Positions 10,875 through 19,699 of a DNA stretch of 64,000 bases are shown here, piece after piece; within the stretch, counting starts at the first letter, position 1; every line of letters begins with the position of its first letter. The stretch is from NCBI RefSeq assembly GCF_027579695.1, contig NC_083586.1, forward strand, positions 6,258,001 to 6,322,000, in the 5' to 3' direction. This stretch comes from Neoarius graeffei (taxonomy: Eukaryota > Chordata > Actinopteri > Siluriformes > Ariidae). The position numbers were made by a program, and so were the translations under genes. The notes beneath the pieces are model-generated. The model was given only the letters and a program-made list of their open reading frames with translations. It did no database searches and was not told where the DNA came from.

Positions 10875-11104
10875 CCCTGTAGAACAGGATAAAGTGGCTA
10901 GAGATAATGAGATGAGTGAATATCTGTTCATTTAATACAAAAATACACATACCACTCCCTTCCAAAGCCTAATGGCTTGCTGGTATCTTTGAAAGACCAG
11001 CAGCAAAACACCTCAGAAAATATTTGTTATGCAAAAACAAATAAAAAAGAGGCTTTGTGCTTCTTTTCTCTCTAATATATTCTCTGTTGGGGCTGAGGAC
11101 CCTA

Positions 11105-11219
11105 ATGTCCCTAGACTAGGGATAAAATTAGCTCATGTTTTAAGTCGTTCAAATTCTGTAAAGCTGCTTTGCAACAATGTTTGTTAAAAGCGCTATACAA
11201 ATAAACTTGACTTGACTTA
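11105..11219 (+). mobile_element. 3' end of an L2-like LINE
   Basis: Ends CTGTAAAGCTGCTTTGCAAC, then TTGTTAAAAGCGCTATACAA and ATAAACTTGACTTGACTT. This is the 3' tail also seen, more diverged, at 14280-14385. It is 5'-truncated, as usual for LINEs. Confidence 0.7.
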
Positions 11220-11289
11220 ATATAGAGGCACCACTAAAACATAGAATTAAAATATTCAATTCTGTAATTATTAGAGTACATTTTTCTCT

Positions 11290-11660
11290 CCCTCCATCCA
11301 TTCATCCATTTTCTATACTGCATTTCCATTGTGGGTCGTCGGTGAGCTGGAGCCAATCCTAGCTGACTATGATGGAGAAGCCGGGTACACCCTGGACAAG
11401 TCACCAGTCTATCACAGGCGAAACACAGAGAGACAGACAGCCATTCACACTCACATTCACACATATGACCAATAAAGAGAAGCCAGTTGATCTCATCCTT
11501 TGGACTGTAGGAGGAAACTGGAGCATGCAGAAGAAACCCATGCAGGCACAAGGAGAACATACAAACTCCACACAGAAAGACCCCCGATTGACTGGTATGT
11601 TCAAACCAGGAACCTGCTTGCTGTGAGGCGACAGTGACACTGCACCTCTGTGCCACCCGA
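11290..11660 (-). mobile_element. Older SINE of the same tRNA-derived family
   Basis: In minus orientation: TACACCCTGGACAAGTCACC, CTTTGGACTGTAGGAGGAAA, ACAAACTCCACACAGAAAGA and GCTGTGAGGCGACAGTG are all family words, with many substitutions. Clearly older than the copies at 5.9 or 59.5 kb. Confidence 0.8.
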
Positions 11661-12399
11661 GTGTAGTTCATACATTAAAATGACTGCAATTATGTAAAAA
11701 CATTAATTCCCTCCTTTCAGCATGTGTTTGCTTAAATGTGCTCAGGACAGGTTCCCCATGTGAGGCTGGATGTAGATAATATCACTATAGCCTTCTTTCA
11801 TCTCAGAAATATTGCTCAGGTCAGAAATATAATGCCACTTCATGATGCATTAAACCTAGTTCATGCTTTTGTTACCTCCAGGTTGGATTATTGTGATGCC
11901 TTACTGTCTGAATGTTCTAACGGGTGCATAAACAAGCTCCAGCAAGAGTCCTTACTAGAACTAGAAGATATGACCACATCACCCCTATCTTATCCACACT
12001 GCACTGCTTCCCAATCAAATTTCGCACTGATTATATACTACTACTATTTAACTATAAAGCACCAAATGTGCTTTATCTCACACCACAGTACCTGAATGAG
12101 TTTCTGGTCCTTTATGGCTCACCACAACGACTTAGATCAAAAGCTGCAGGCTATCTGTTGGTAGCTCAAATAGTTAAGGCTCCAGCAGAGGGACAGCCTT
12201 CTCTCACAAATCCCCCCAGTTATGGAACAGCCGTACAAGTAGTGTTCGGGTCTCAGACACAGTCTCAGTGTGTAAGTCTTGGCTGAAAATATATTTGTTT
12301 CGTCAAGCCTTTTTATTACATAAAGTAGCAGATCTGGAGGGTTCTTGGGCAGAGAGTGTGTTGATAAGTGTCTTGAAGAGTGTTTTGAGGAGTGTTTTG

Positions 12400-12510
12400 A
12401 AGTGCCCTTGAGCAAGGCACCTAACCCCCAACTGCTCCACAGGCTGCTCTGGGTATGTTGTACATCGAGCTGTGAAATGTCTGTAATGTAATGTAATGTA
12501 ATGTCATGGT
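12400..12510 (+). mobile_element. SINE 3' tail fragment with (TAATG)n
   Basis: GTGCCCTTGAGCAAGGCACC, GGCTGCTCTGGGTATGTTGT and a (TGTAA)n run form the 3' part of a different tRNA-type SINE. The GCCCTTGAGCAAGG word recurs in the SINE at 22770. The head is missing. Confidence 0.6.
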
Positions 12511-12742
12511 AAAATGGGATGTTTGGATGCTGCCCCCCCTACACATTCACTCACATTTGTTGACAGTAGAGTGGCCTTATGTACACTTTATGTACCACGG
12601 CGCCCTCAAGTCTCTGTTATGTTCTGACTCTCCCTTTTAGTTATGCCGTCATATTTAGTCTTGCCGGAGTCCCCACTTGCACTCAGCACACAATGTTCAC
12701 TGTTCGTAACCATTACATGTCAGTGAGCATACCTAACAATCT

Positions 12743-12746
<4 letters not shown>

Positions 12747-12780
<34 letters not shown>
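12747..12780. repeat. (CT)n microsatellite
   Basis: Uninterrupted CT dinucleotides within the LINE 3' region. Confidence 0.95.
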
Positions 12781-12782
<2 letters not shown>

Positions 12783-13223
12783 TGTGCTACACATGCCACT
12801 CCTGAGATACCAGTGATGACGATCTGATGCGTTATTTCTGGCTGGAGTTCTCATCACTTCACTCCTGTGGAGGATGACCCCTTATGAACAGCCTAAAGAT
12901 CCACTTAGAAAATAGCTTTGGAGAAAAACAGTTTTGCTGCGATGGCTCAGGACTGCAGTTGCCGTGAACAGTTTTGCATTCAAATCTCAATCAGTAAGCA
13001 GTTGATAACTTCAACAAAATAGACTTCATGCCAAAACTACAATGAATTTCCTGGTTACCCAGTTGCCCCTTTTGACTATATTGAGGTTTTTCACCTGACG
13101 TCACAGGGTCACGTGACGCCCCGGTGTCCACCATTTTGAACGTCAAGCTAGCTAATGTCAACAACAGTAGCTAGTATGTTACTGTAGCAATGTTTACGTT
13201 CAGTCATTTGGATGACTGTTAAA

Positions 13224-13475
13224 ACCTTTCAGTCTCAAGTTTTTCCTTTACTGTATTTACTAGTTTACTGTAATTATGATCCACCAGCTATTTACACCGG
13301 ATCCAGTGTAAATAGCTGCCGGAGCCGAAATCTCAGCCTGCCCGAGCGCGCACTCCGGCAAGCTTGGACGTCGGCTCCGGCAGCTATTTACACTGGATCC
13401 GGTGTAAATAGCTGCCGGATCATAATTACAGTAAACTAGTAAATACAGTAAAGGAAAAACTTGAGACTGAAAGGT
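13224..13475. repeat. 252-bp palindrome with palindromic sub-arms
   Basis: The outer arms run ACCTTTCAGTCTCAAG to CTTGAGACTGAAAGGT and pair over roughly 100 bp with only a few differences. Within each arm CAGCTATTTACACYGGATCC is itself part of a smaller palindrome around a BamHI-like GGATCC. The centre is GC-rich. The structure could extrude as a hairpin or cruciform. Confidence 0.85.
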
Positions 13476-13665
13476 GCTAACAGCTAGCTGCTAGTACACT
13501 GCTACAACACAGACACCGACCCTAATAATACGGTTCTTGGTCATTGCCTGGTAACAGCAAATTTATAACGGGCCATGTCTCAACAGACTAAGAAGTTATT
13601 TCAATGACATTTAATAACATTTTGTTTATCCTGAGGACCGAAAGTAAATGAAAATGTGAACAAAT

Positions 13666-14013
13666 CTTAGCTGTAATAAGATGGCGACCACTGGCTCCAG
13701 GGACGACCCGCTGATGTAGGCATGTTACCCAGCCTGACACAAAATATTTGTAGGCATCCAAACTCTTGTACGCTTTCAGATCAATACCTGTGTATGGCAA
13801 TGGGTTTTTAATGACATAGGTATACAGATCATGTGGGCCGAAGTCAGGTAAAGACGAGGGCTTTGTGGACTTCCGTACGTCAGTCAACAATCCTGGTGGA
13901 AGCAGGTAAACGTTGTTCTCTAAGCCTGCTAACCTCAATTTTTGCAAATACCTCTCCCTCTGCTCACCCTGTAAATGCCCTACGTCGCTGGATAGTGAAG
14001 GTGTTTTCTGCAT
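13666..14013 (-). CDS. N-terminal exon of a YqaJ/SWIM-type transposon protein
   Basis: An open minus-strand frame. From an internal Met it reads MQKTPSLSSDVGHL, then LENNVYLLPPGLLTDVRKST, SLPDFGPHDLYTYVIKN, AYKSLDAYKYFVSGWV, and ends RHLITAK. I recognise this block from multi-exon fish proteins, encoded in repeats, that continue with a SWIM zinc finger and a YqaJ-like recombinase domain; here only the first exon remains. Where a donor would be expected after the ITAK codons the sequence reads ATTTGT rather than GTTTGT. The frame continues upstream to 14133, into the terminal repeat, but that part is unlikely to be coding. A stop-containing relative lies at 17065-17290. Confidence 0.6.
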
Positions 14014-14549
14014 CTTGCTTCTTTTTCTTTTATGTTTTTCGTTTGTCGCCTTCCTCGCATTCAAACTGATTCGAGCCGTGACGTCCAAAATGGCAGCATC
14101 ACATGACTTGGTCACGTGGGTGAAAAACCTCAATAGGACACAGTTATAGAAGTGAGGTATTTATAATCACACTGTCTGTTATCACCCAAATGAGGATGGG
14201 TTCCCTCAAGATTTCTTCCTTTTATTGTCTCAGGAGTTGCCACTGTCACCTCAGGTTTGCTCAGTCGGCATAAATTTATATCTGGCTTTAATATAGTTCT
14301 GTAAAGTTGCTTTGCAGCAGTGTCTGTTGTTTATTAACAACAGACACTGCTGCTCTATACAAATAAAATTGAACTGAATGTAAATCCAAGCTGCTGCAGC
14401 AACTCAACAATCTGTCAACACTGTAAGTGACACTGTCATGTGATGTTGTGGGGGCGGAGCTTCATGATGCTTCTTGAAGCTTTATGATGTTTCCATATTA
14501 GCTTACAGAAAGTCCTCAGAATATTTTAATTCAGCTAAGACCATTCATC

Positions 14550-15052
14550 ATGTTCACTGTTATATTAATGTGTCTGGCTTTCACTTGGTGAGTTTTGATT
14601 AGATTTTTTTATTTTATTTCAAAAGTTATGTGTTGAATTAATGATTAATTAGTCTGTGTGGTGTTGAGAAACAGCAGAATGTGGGTCTGACTTGTGTAGT
14701 TCTGGCTTGATTATGTAAAGGTTAAAAACATTATGTTCTCTATGACAGGTGACTCCATGGCAGATTCAATAGAGCCACTTTTCACTCGTGAAGTTGTACA
14801 TGAAGGTGATGATGTCACTCTGTCCTGCAGCTACAGAAAATTCACTGGTACAGTCTACAACCTGCTATGGTACAGACAGCATCCAAAATCTACACCTGAG
14901 TTCCTTCTTTATATTGTTCCAAGTGGAGCTCTTAGTTCCAACCTTCCTCCAAAAATGTCTGCTGAAGTTGATGAAAAGAATAAACAAGTGGATCTGCTCA
15001 TCTCCTCTGCTGCTGTATCAGACTCTGCACTATACTACTGCGCTCTGCAGCC
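14550..15052 (+). pseudogene. T-cell receptor alpha/delta V segment, intact V exon, leader out of frame
   Basis: The V exon (14749-15052) is fully open: GDSMADSIEPLFTREVVHEG, DVTLSCSY (first Cys), LLWYRQHPKS (framework-2 Trp present), KQVDLLISSAAVSDSALYYC (second Cys), then CALQ at the heptamer. The leader exon (14550-14587, MFTVILMCLAFT...) is 38 nt against 40 nt in the 6883 copy: two bases are missing near TGTCTGGC. With the conserved GTGAGT donor and ...TATGACAG acceptor, the join runs into TGA. I see no alternative in-frame start upstream. It is therefore probably a recent pseudogene, unless a different leader or splice is used. Upstream sequence (GTGACACTGTCATGTGATG) is shared with the first copy and is probably promoter. 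Confidence 0.75.
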
Positions 15053-15090
15053 CACAGTGACAGGAAATCCAACTGCACTGTACAAAAACT
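15053..15090 (+). promoter_or_regulatory. 23-type recombination signal (RSS)
   Basis: Heptamer CACAGTG (15053-15059), 22-bp spacer, nonamer ACAAAAACT (15082-15090). Identical in layout to the signal at 7381-7418. Confidence 0.88.
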
Positions 15091-15312
15091 TTCACACAGT
15101 TTTGTTTATACTGTAGGCAGTTCTGCTAATGAGTTTGAGAAATTTTTGGTGGGAATCTCACTTTCTCTCTGAATATTTATAAAGGGATTATATTGGTGCC
15201 ACATGTTGTATAATAGTATCATAAAGCAGTAAAACAGTTTTATTATACTGAAGACAAATGAACTAATAGGTTGCATAATTTGCATGCTCTCCAAACCTGA
15301 TTTAATGAATTA

Positions 15313-15635
15313 TCTCATTATCTGTAGCCACTTTATCCTGTTCTACTGGGTCGCAGGCAAGCTGGAGCCTATCCCAGCTGACTACGCGCAAAAGGTGGGG
15401 TACACCCTGGACAAGTCACCAGGTCATCACAGGGCTGACACATAGACACAGACAACCATTCACACTCACACTCAATTTAGAGTCACCAGTTAACCTAACC
15501 TGCATGTCTTTGGGGGAAACCCACACAGACAACATGCAAACTCCACACAGAAAGGCCCTCGCAAGCCACAGGGCTCGAACCCAGATCTTCTTGTTGTGAG
15601 GCGACAGCACTAAGCGCTACACCACTGTGCCACCC
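15313..15635 (-). mobile_element. SINE (GATGAGAT family)
   Basis: Minus-strand copy running from CTCATTATCTGTAGCC to GTGCCACCC, with the family body in between. A short deletion removes the GGACTGTG part near 15510. Moderately diverged. Confidence 0.88.
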
Positions 15636-15649
15636 GTCATAGGATGAGT

Positions 15650-15800
15650 TTTAAGCCTTAATATATAGACTGAGGCACTGCCTAAAAGCGGAGCTCCCAT
15701 CTGCTTCTGGGTTGTAGAATTTTCTTATATCATAGCCAGACTCTTTAGTTTTATTTCTTTGCCATTATAGTTACTATACTGTTTCCTTATGTTATACAAA
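15650..15800 (-). repeat. Low-copy repeat, inverted partner at 26690-26820
   Basis: Shares TTTTAGGCAGTGCCTCA, TTGTAGAATTTTCTTATA and AGTTACTATACTGTTTCC with the reverse complement of 26690-26820. Both copies lie close to a U5-derived sequence, so they are part of the same larger duplicated unit. Confidence 0.65.
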
Positions 15801-16361
15801 ACGTTGGGCGACAACAGCGACAAGTTACTCACTACTACACTATCCCAAATACTACTCTACTTCACTATTCACTTCACTAGTTGTTGGGTTTCCTGTGGTG
15901 GAAGGCACACACAGGACCAAAACCATCAGAAAACAATTCAATGGGTTTCTTTATGTATCCACACTCTAAACCTATGGAGTTCCGCTATGAAAGAGAGATG
16001 TTTTTTTCTTCATTTTTTGAATGAGGGCACTATTCCTGGAGGTACTAGAATCACAGGTTGATGCGTGGAGCAAGCCGCTATTACAACTCCCTGCTCTAAG
16101 AATCTGTTTAATAAAACATGCTCATGTAAAAAAAAAATCCAATAATAAACTGATAAGAACAGATACTACACTAAAGTCAATGGCTTTAAATATACCACTT
16201 CCACATATTAAAATCCAGAAAGGTATACACAGCTAGACTCCACCCCCAACAGCTGGATCCTTTTGAAGAGAGACATCATCTTGGGGGCGTGTATGCGCGT
16301 GTGTGTAGGGGAGTGTTTCCCTGCAGAAAGTTTGATATTTCTAACATTTGACCACCAAAAA

Positions 16362-16482
16362 TGTCCAGCTCTACCAGAGCAAAGCCTGCAAAAATAAGCT
16401 GAACTCGTTAACATTCCTCTCCCCGGAAATCTTTAGTAAAAGGCGAAAGATTTATGCGGCAATGAAGAGAAACCTGAGCTAC
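16362..16482 (-). ncRNA. U5 spliceosomal snRNA gene copy
   Basis: The minus strand reads AGCTCAGGTTTCTCTTCATT, then AAATCTTTCGCCTTTTACT and AAAGATTT. This is the invariant U5 loop 1 (CGCCTTTTACT) on a perfect 8-bp stem. GAGAGGAATG follows, then an Sm site (TTATTTTTGC) and a 3' stem-loop GCTC-TGGTA-GAGC. Length is about 120 nt, normal for U5. U5 pairs with exon ends in the spliceosome. Only about 30 bp of 5' flank (GTGTCACTAACCTGATCC) is shared with the copy at 56809, and I see no convincing proximal sequence element, so transcription is uncertain. It is the best preserved U5 copy here. Confidence 0.82.
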
Positions 16483-16629
16483 ACTTAACACTGGATCAGG
16501 TTAGTGACACCATCTAGACTCTAGAGTGTTTTCACGTGACATCCTCAAACCAGAAGTCGGCCATATTGGAGGCATCGGACACATCAACAGCAAAGCAATC
16601 TTTGTGAATTTTTCGTAAACAAACCAAAT

Positions 16630-16847
16630 AATGGTGAATTACTGCACAGTTCTGGGTTGCCACAATCGCTCAGATCATGAGAAACATCTGCACTTCTACT
16701 GATTACCTAAAATAATCTAAACTCAGGGGGACGAAACCAGAAAATTGTCAGAGGAGCGTTGTCGTCTCTGGCTTGCCAAACTAAACCAGGATCTGACCGA
16801 CAAAAATCCGCACAACATAAAAGTGTGTTCAGTTCACTTTGTATCAG
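16630..16847 (+). pseudogene. THAP zinc-finger exon, two stops
   Basis: Single frame from ATG: MVNYCTVLGCHNRSDHEKHL, then FY-stop-LPKII-stop-TQGDETRKLSEERC, RLWLAKLNQDLTDKN and IKVCSVHFVSG before a GT donor (GTATGAGT). It has the THAP C2CH ligands: C-x4-C near the start and CSVHF at the end, with the W of RLWLAKL between. The two internal stops look like CGA to TGA and AAA to TAA changes. THAP domains bind DNA in transposases and host factors; in this setting a transposon origin is likeliest. Confidence 0.75.
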
Positions 16848-17064
16848 GTATGAGTTTTTTTAAGTTTTGATCAGTGTCTTAAAATTAAGCACAAAATTAT
16901 ATTTCTCCTGTCTAGCCGTGATGGTGCTTCTGTATGTTCTCTTGAGAAGAAGCTAAAGTTAAAAATCACAATCAGCCATCTGCTGTCAGCTGAGGTAGGC
17001 CCACAGGGGATGTGATTCATGATCTACAGTATATCACTGTACATCTAATGCACACAGTACACAC

Positions 17065-17290
17065 CTTTGCTTTCACCAGATATTTGTCACCAAATTTCCA
17101 TGCTTTTCGTTCCCTGACTCAACCACAGCACATCTGGTTATAGGCTTCTCGTCCCTTGAAACACTTCAGATCATCAGCAATGTGTGGACTTAGCGAAAAA
17201 ATTATGTACTTGATGATGTTTGGGTATGTTACAGCGGGCAGCAATGCATTGTCTTCACTCAGTTCCTCTCCCGTTTCGTATGGTTCCAGG
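17065..17290 (-). pseudogene. YqaJ/SWIM-type N-terminal exon, one stop
   Basis: After an acceptor-like TTAATTTACAG the minus strand reads LEPYETGEELSEDNALLP, TYPNIIKYIIFSLSPH, LKCFKGREAYNQMCCG, a stop, VRERKAWKFGDKYLVKAKV. It has the same layout as the 13666-14013 exon (AYK...GWV...LITAK). The stop replaces the Trp of the GWV motif (TGG to TGA). A donor-like AAG|GTGTGT ends it. Confidence 0.65.
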
Positions 17291-17310
17291 CTGTAAATTA
17301 ACTGCAGTTT

Positions 17311-17759
17311 CTCTCAGTAGCAGGCTCTTACACTGGGCTCTAGACTTTCTAGCAGCTTCTGCTGAATATAAATCTACAGACTGATTTTTAAAATAATTGC
17401 TAGAACTGCTTTATTCTAAAATGATTATTTTATTAAATTATTATTGTTGTTGAAATAAATTGTTAATTTTAAAAACCATTTTATTTTTATTTATTGATTA
17501 TTTAAAAGCAAAAAAATAATATGCTAATCTATACATTTATCAGATATTATTAGACTATAATATTTATACTTTATTATATATCTTAAAAACCTATTAAGCT
17601 TAAAGCTTTAATAGACATATGTACATATTTACATAAAGAATACATAAAATATACTATACTTTACCATTACCATATATAAATTGGATGACTATTAATTTAT
17701 AAATATTGATCATACTAAAGAGTGACATAATAACATCCTACTGTTAAACACCTGGATTT
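17311..17759. other. AT-rich stretch, no gene recognised
   Basis: Very AT-rich with many ATTATT/TTTATT words; no structured feature. Confidence 0.5.
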
Positions 17760-18006
17760 TTAAAGGTCCCATGGCATGAAATTTTCACTTTCTGAGGTTT
17801 TTTAACGTTAAAATGAGTTCCTCTGACCTTCTTAAGTCACCCCAGTGGCTAGAAATGTCATAATGTGTAAATCAAACTATGCCCACCCTTTGTCAACATT
17901 TGAGAATGGTACGTCAAAATGGCGCATTGATAGACTCTTCCCTTTACTACGTCAGCAAGGGAGATGATCCCCACGCCCCCCTCTGGATTCCCACCCACTG
18001 TATGGA

Positions 18007-18294
18007 TTGCCCACCCAGCTCAAAAGTTGCGCTGTACATGGATGTGACAACACAGAAAGGAGTCTGTTTTTACTGCCGATGGGAGACCCCCTGAAGATGC
18101 AGTGGCTTAATTTTATTTACTCCAATAATACGCCGTCGAGTCTACCTAAGACGGTGTATGTTTGTCGGAAGCATTTTCCTGATGAATGTTTCCACAACTT
18201 GGGACAGTACAGGACAGGTTTTGCACATCAACTGTCACTGAAGCCTGGGTCTGTACCAAGCATCCCTGCCGCATCAGCCACAAACACCGAACAA
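18007..18294 (+). CDS. THAP-domain exon of the Kolobok-type element
   Basis: Open frame reading LKSCAVHGCDNTERSLFLLP, QWLNFIYSNNTPSSLPKTVY, VCRKHFPDECFHNLGQY, then LKPGSVPSIPAAS, ending at a strong donor ACAA|GTAAGT (18295). C-x4-C and CRKHF supply the THAP zinc ligands; the spacing is typical. There is no in-frame ATG between the upstream stop (17965) and the finger, so the start codon is lost or lies in another exon. The exon itself has no internal stop. Confidence 0.7.
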
Positions 18295-18345
18295 GTAAGT
18301 GTATAACTGTTAAGTCGTTTTGCCGTGTTTTAAAATCGGTGCCAC

Positions 18346-18690
18346 TGTTCTGTAAAGTTATCCTACCTCTTGGATTTGTCCTACCAAGCCTACTGCGCAT
18401 GCACGAAATCCAGGAGGGTAGAAAAATTCAACAGTAGTTTTGTCCTACCCATCAGCTGGGCTGATAGAAAATTCACGCATTTGCCGATTTTTATGTTTTG
18501 TGCGTATTGGTCGAGTCTTTGGCCAAGTCAAATAATTTGTAATGACTTGTTTTGAATAATAAAATGGTCTGTATGAGAACTTGCTAATTGTAATGATGTC
18601 ATGTGTTCTGCGCATGCGCAGTAGGCTTCGCGCATGTGCAGTAGGCTTGGTAGGACAAATCCAAGAGGTAGGATAACTTTTTACAGAACA
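18346..18690. mobile_element. MITE nested in the Kolobok-type element
   Basis: A 345-bp element with long inverted ends: TGTTCTGTAAAGTTATCC at the left and GGATAACTTTTTACAGAACA at the right, with pairing over about 55 bp including CTCTTGGATTTGTCCTACC. CCAC flanks both sides and may be a 4-bp target duplication. Superfamily undetermined. Confidence 0.75.
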
Positions 18691-19379
18691 CCACATTAGC
18701 CTTGCAATGGCTACATTAGCTGTGCAGCTAACCGCTTCCTGCAGTTAGCCAGGTACTCTGCGCTACAAAACCAAAAAGCATGCAGCATGCTCTGTTAAAC
18801 TGAGTCTAGTCTGGAAATTGACTGTAACTTATGAGCTTATGTTTGACTATTGCTCCGCAATGCATGTCTTCTGTTGGATAAGCGATATGTTGCTGTAGTT
18901 GCTGCTTCTATCCTCTTTGGTTATGGAGTGTGTGTTCAAGCCTCGGGTATTATACGTTCGTAAACTACCACTCCAAACACTCTCACTCTCTGTTTTCTGT
19001 CACGTTGAGTTTACGAAAGGAGTCCGAGGGAGAACGGGGTTTTGTCTTAGCAGCGTGGCTACAGGCGCTGATAGCAGCAAGTATGTGTGTGCACGCCCCC
19101 TCCCCCCATGGCCCGCCCCCACCCTCTACCCTTCCCCGCCTCCATGCTTCTCATTAGCAAAACGACGCACTAGGAAAAGGGCTGAAATGGGGCTTTCTCC
19201 CAGGAGGCTATATCTACGTGCCGAGGGTTCATTTCAAGAAAGGCTGCGGATATAACATCCGGAAACCTCCACGAGCCCGTTTAAAGCATCAACAAACCAC
19301 CATGCCATGGGTCCTTTAACACTATAATATATAAACCTACAGACTGATTTGTAAAAATAAATGCCACAACTACTTTATC

Positions 19380-19492
19380 CTAAAATTATTATTATTAATT
19401 TATTATTTATACAATATTTAAATACATTCTTGTTTTTTAATAAATTATTATTACCTTTTAATTAATTAATTAATTAATTAATTAATTAATTA
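19380..19492. repeat. AT-rich tract with (ATTA)n microsatellite
   Basis: ATTAATTA tandem run at about 19455-19492, preceded by ATTATTATT runs. Confidence 0.9.
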
Positions 19493-19699
19493 AAAGTGTA
19501 GTGTCGAGGGTTACAGCTCGCTTAATATTTGGGATTGGGATGCACCTCCTGATGAAGCCTCCTCAGAATCTTAATGAGGGTCCAAATTCTGCCTTTTATG
19601 AGGAGGGGCTTCACTGCAGTCAGCCTCATCCCACCTCCTCCTTATCCCTGGACAATCATCACCTGGAAGCCTACAGGTTTCAAAATATTGGCTTTTGGG

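Larger units (their letters stand above)
8945..10913 (+). mobile_element. SINE (GATGAGAT family) split by a hAT
   Basis: Head at 8945-9262 and tail at 10875-10913, interrupted by the hAT at 9263-10874. The SINE has its own target duplication AGTGAATATC (8935-8944 and 10914-10923). The order of events is clear: SINE first, hAT second. Confidence 0.92.
13081..14133 (-). mobile_element. TIR transposon with YqaJ/SWIM-type N-terminal exon, inside the LINE
   Basis: Ends are TTGAGGTTTTTCAC and GTGAAAAACCTCAA, with further similarity (ACGTGAC, CCATTTTG, ACGTC) about 60 bp in. TA flanks both sides (13079-13080, 14134-14135), so the target is TA or a slightly longer site. Length is 1053 bp. It contains an open exon on the minus strand and a 252-bp palindrome. 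The superfamily is not certain; the ORF type suggests a fish element family in which a THAP gene and a YqaJ/SWIM gene are associated. The copy is too short to be autonomous. Confidence 0.7.
11736..14385 (+). mobile_element. L2-like LINE, 5'-truncated and interrupted
   Basis: The 5' part (about 11790-12330) encodes, with breaks, the C-terminal end of an L2/CR1-type reverse transcriptase protein: FFHLRNIAQVRNIMPLHDAL, VHAFVTSRLDYCDALLS and, in another frame, VLTRTRRYDHITPILSTLHC. The non-coding 3' part follows (12580-13078), including GCTACACATGCCACTCCTGA and TTTCCTGGTTACCCAGTTGC. It is interrupted at 13081-14133 by a TIR element and resumes at 14136 with ATCACCCAAATGAGGATGGG, ending in the family tail near 14385. 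A SINE tail lies inside at 12400-12510. The reverse transcriptase frame is disrupted. Confidence 0.75.
16545..17310. mobile_element. Decayed two-gene DNA transposon (THAP plus YqaJ-type)
   Basis: It starts near GTGTTTTCACGTGACATCC, resembling the terminal region of the 13081 element. It carries a THAP exon on the plus strand and the YqaJ/SWIM-type N-terminal exon on the minus strand, pointing towards each other. Ends and target duplication could not be fixed. Confidence 0.55.
17764..19315 (+). mobile_element. Kolobok-type transposon (TTAA target, THAP exon)
   Basis: A 1552-bp element with ends AGGTCCCATGGCATG and CATGCCATGGGTCCT, flanked by TTAA on both sides (17760-17763 and 19316-19319). 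TTAA targets together with a THAP-domain gene are characteristic of Kolobok elements. Only the THAP exon remains of the transposase, so the copy is non-autonomous. Its 3' part is GC-rich around 19080-19150. A MITE is inserted at 18346-18690. Confidence 0.8.

Noticed and set aside
6665-15300. TCR J, D or C segments near the V segments
   Set aside because: I found no FGxGT-type J motif with a 12-bp signal, nor constant-region Ig exons, in this window.
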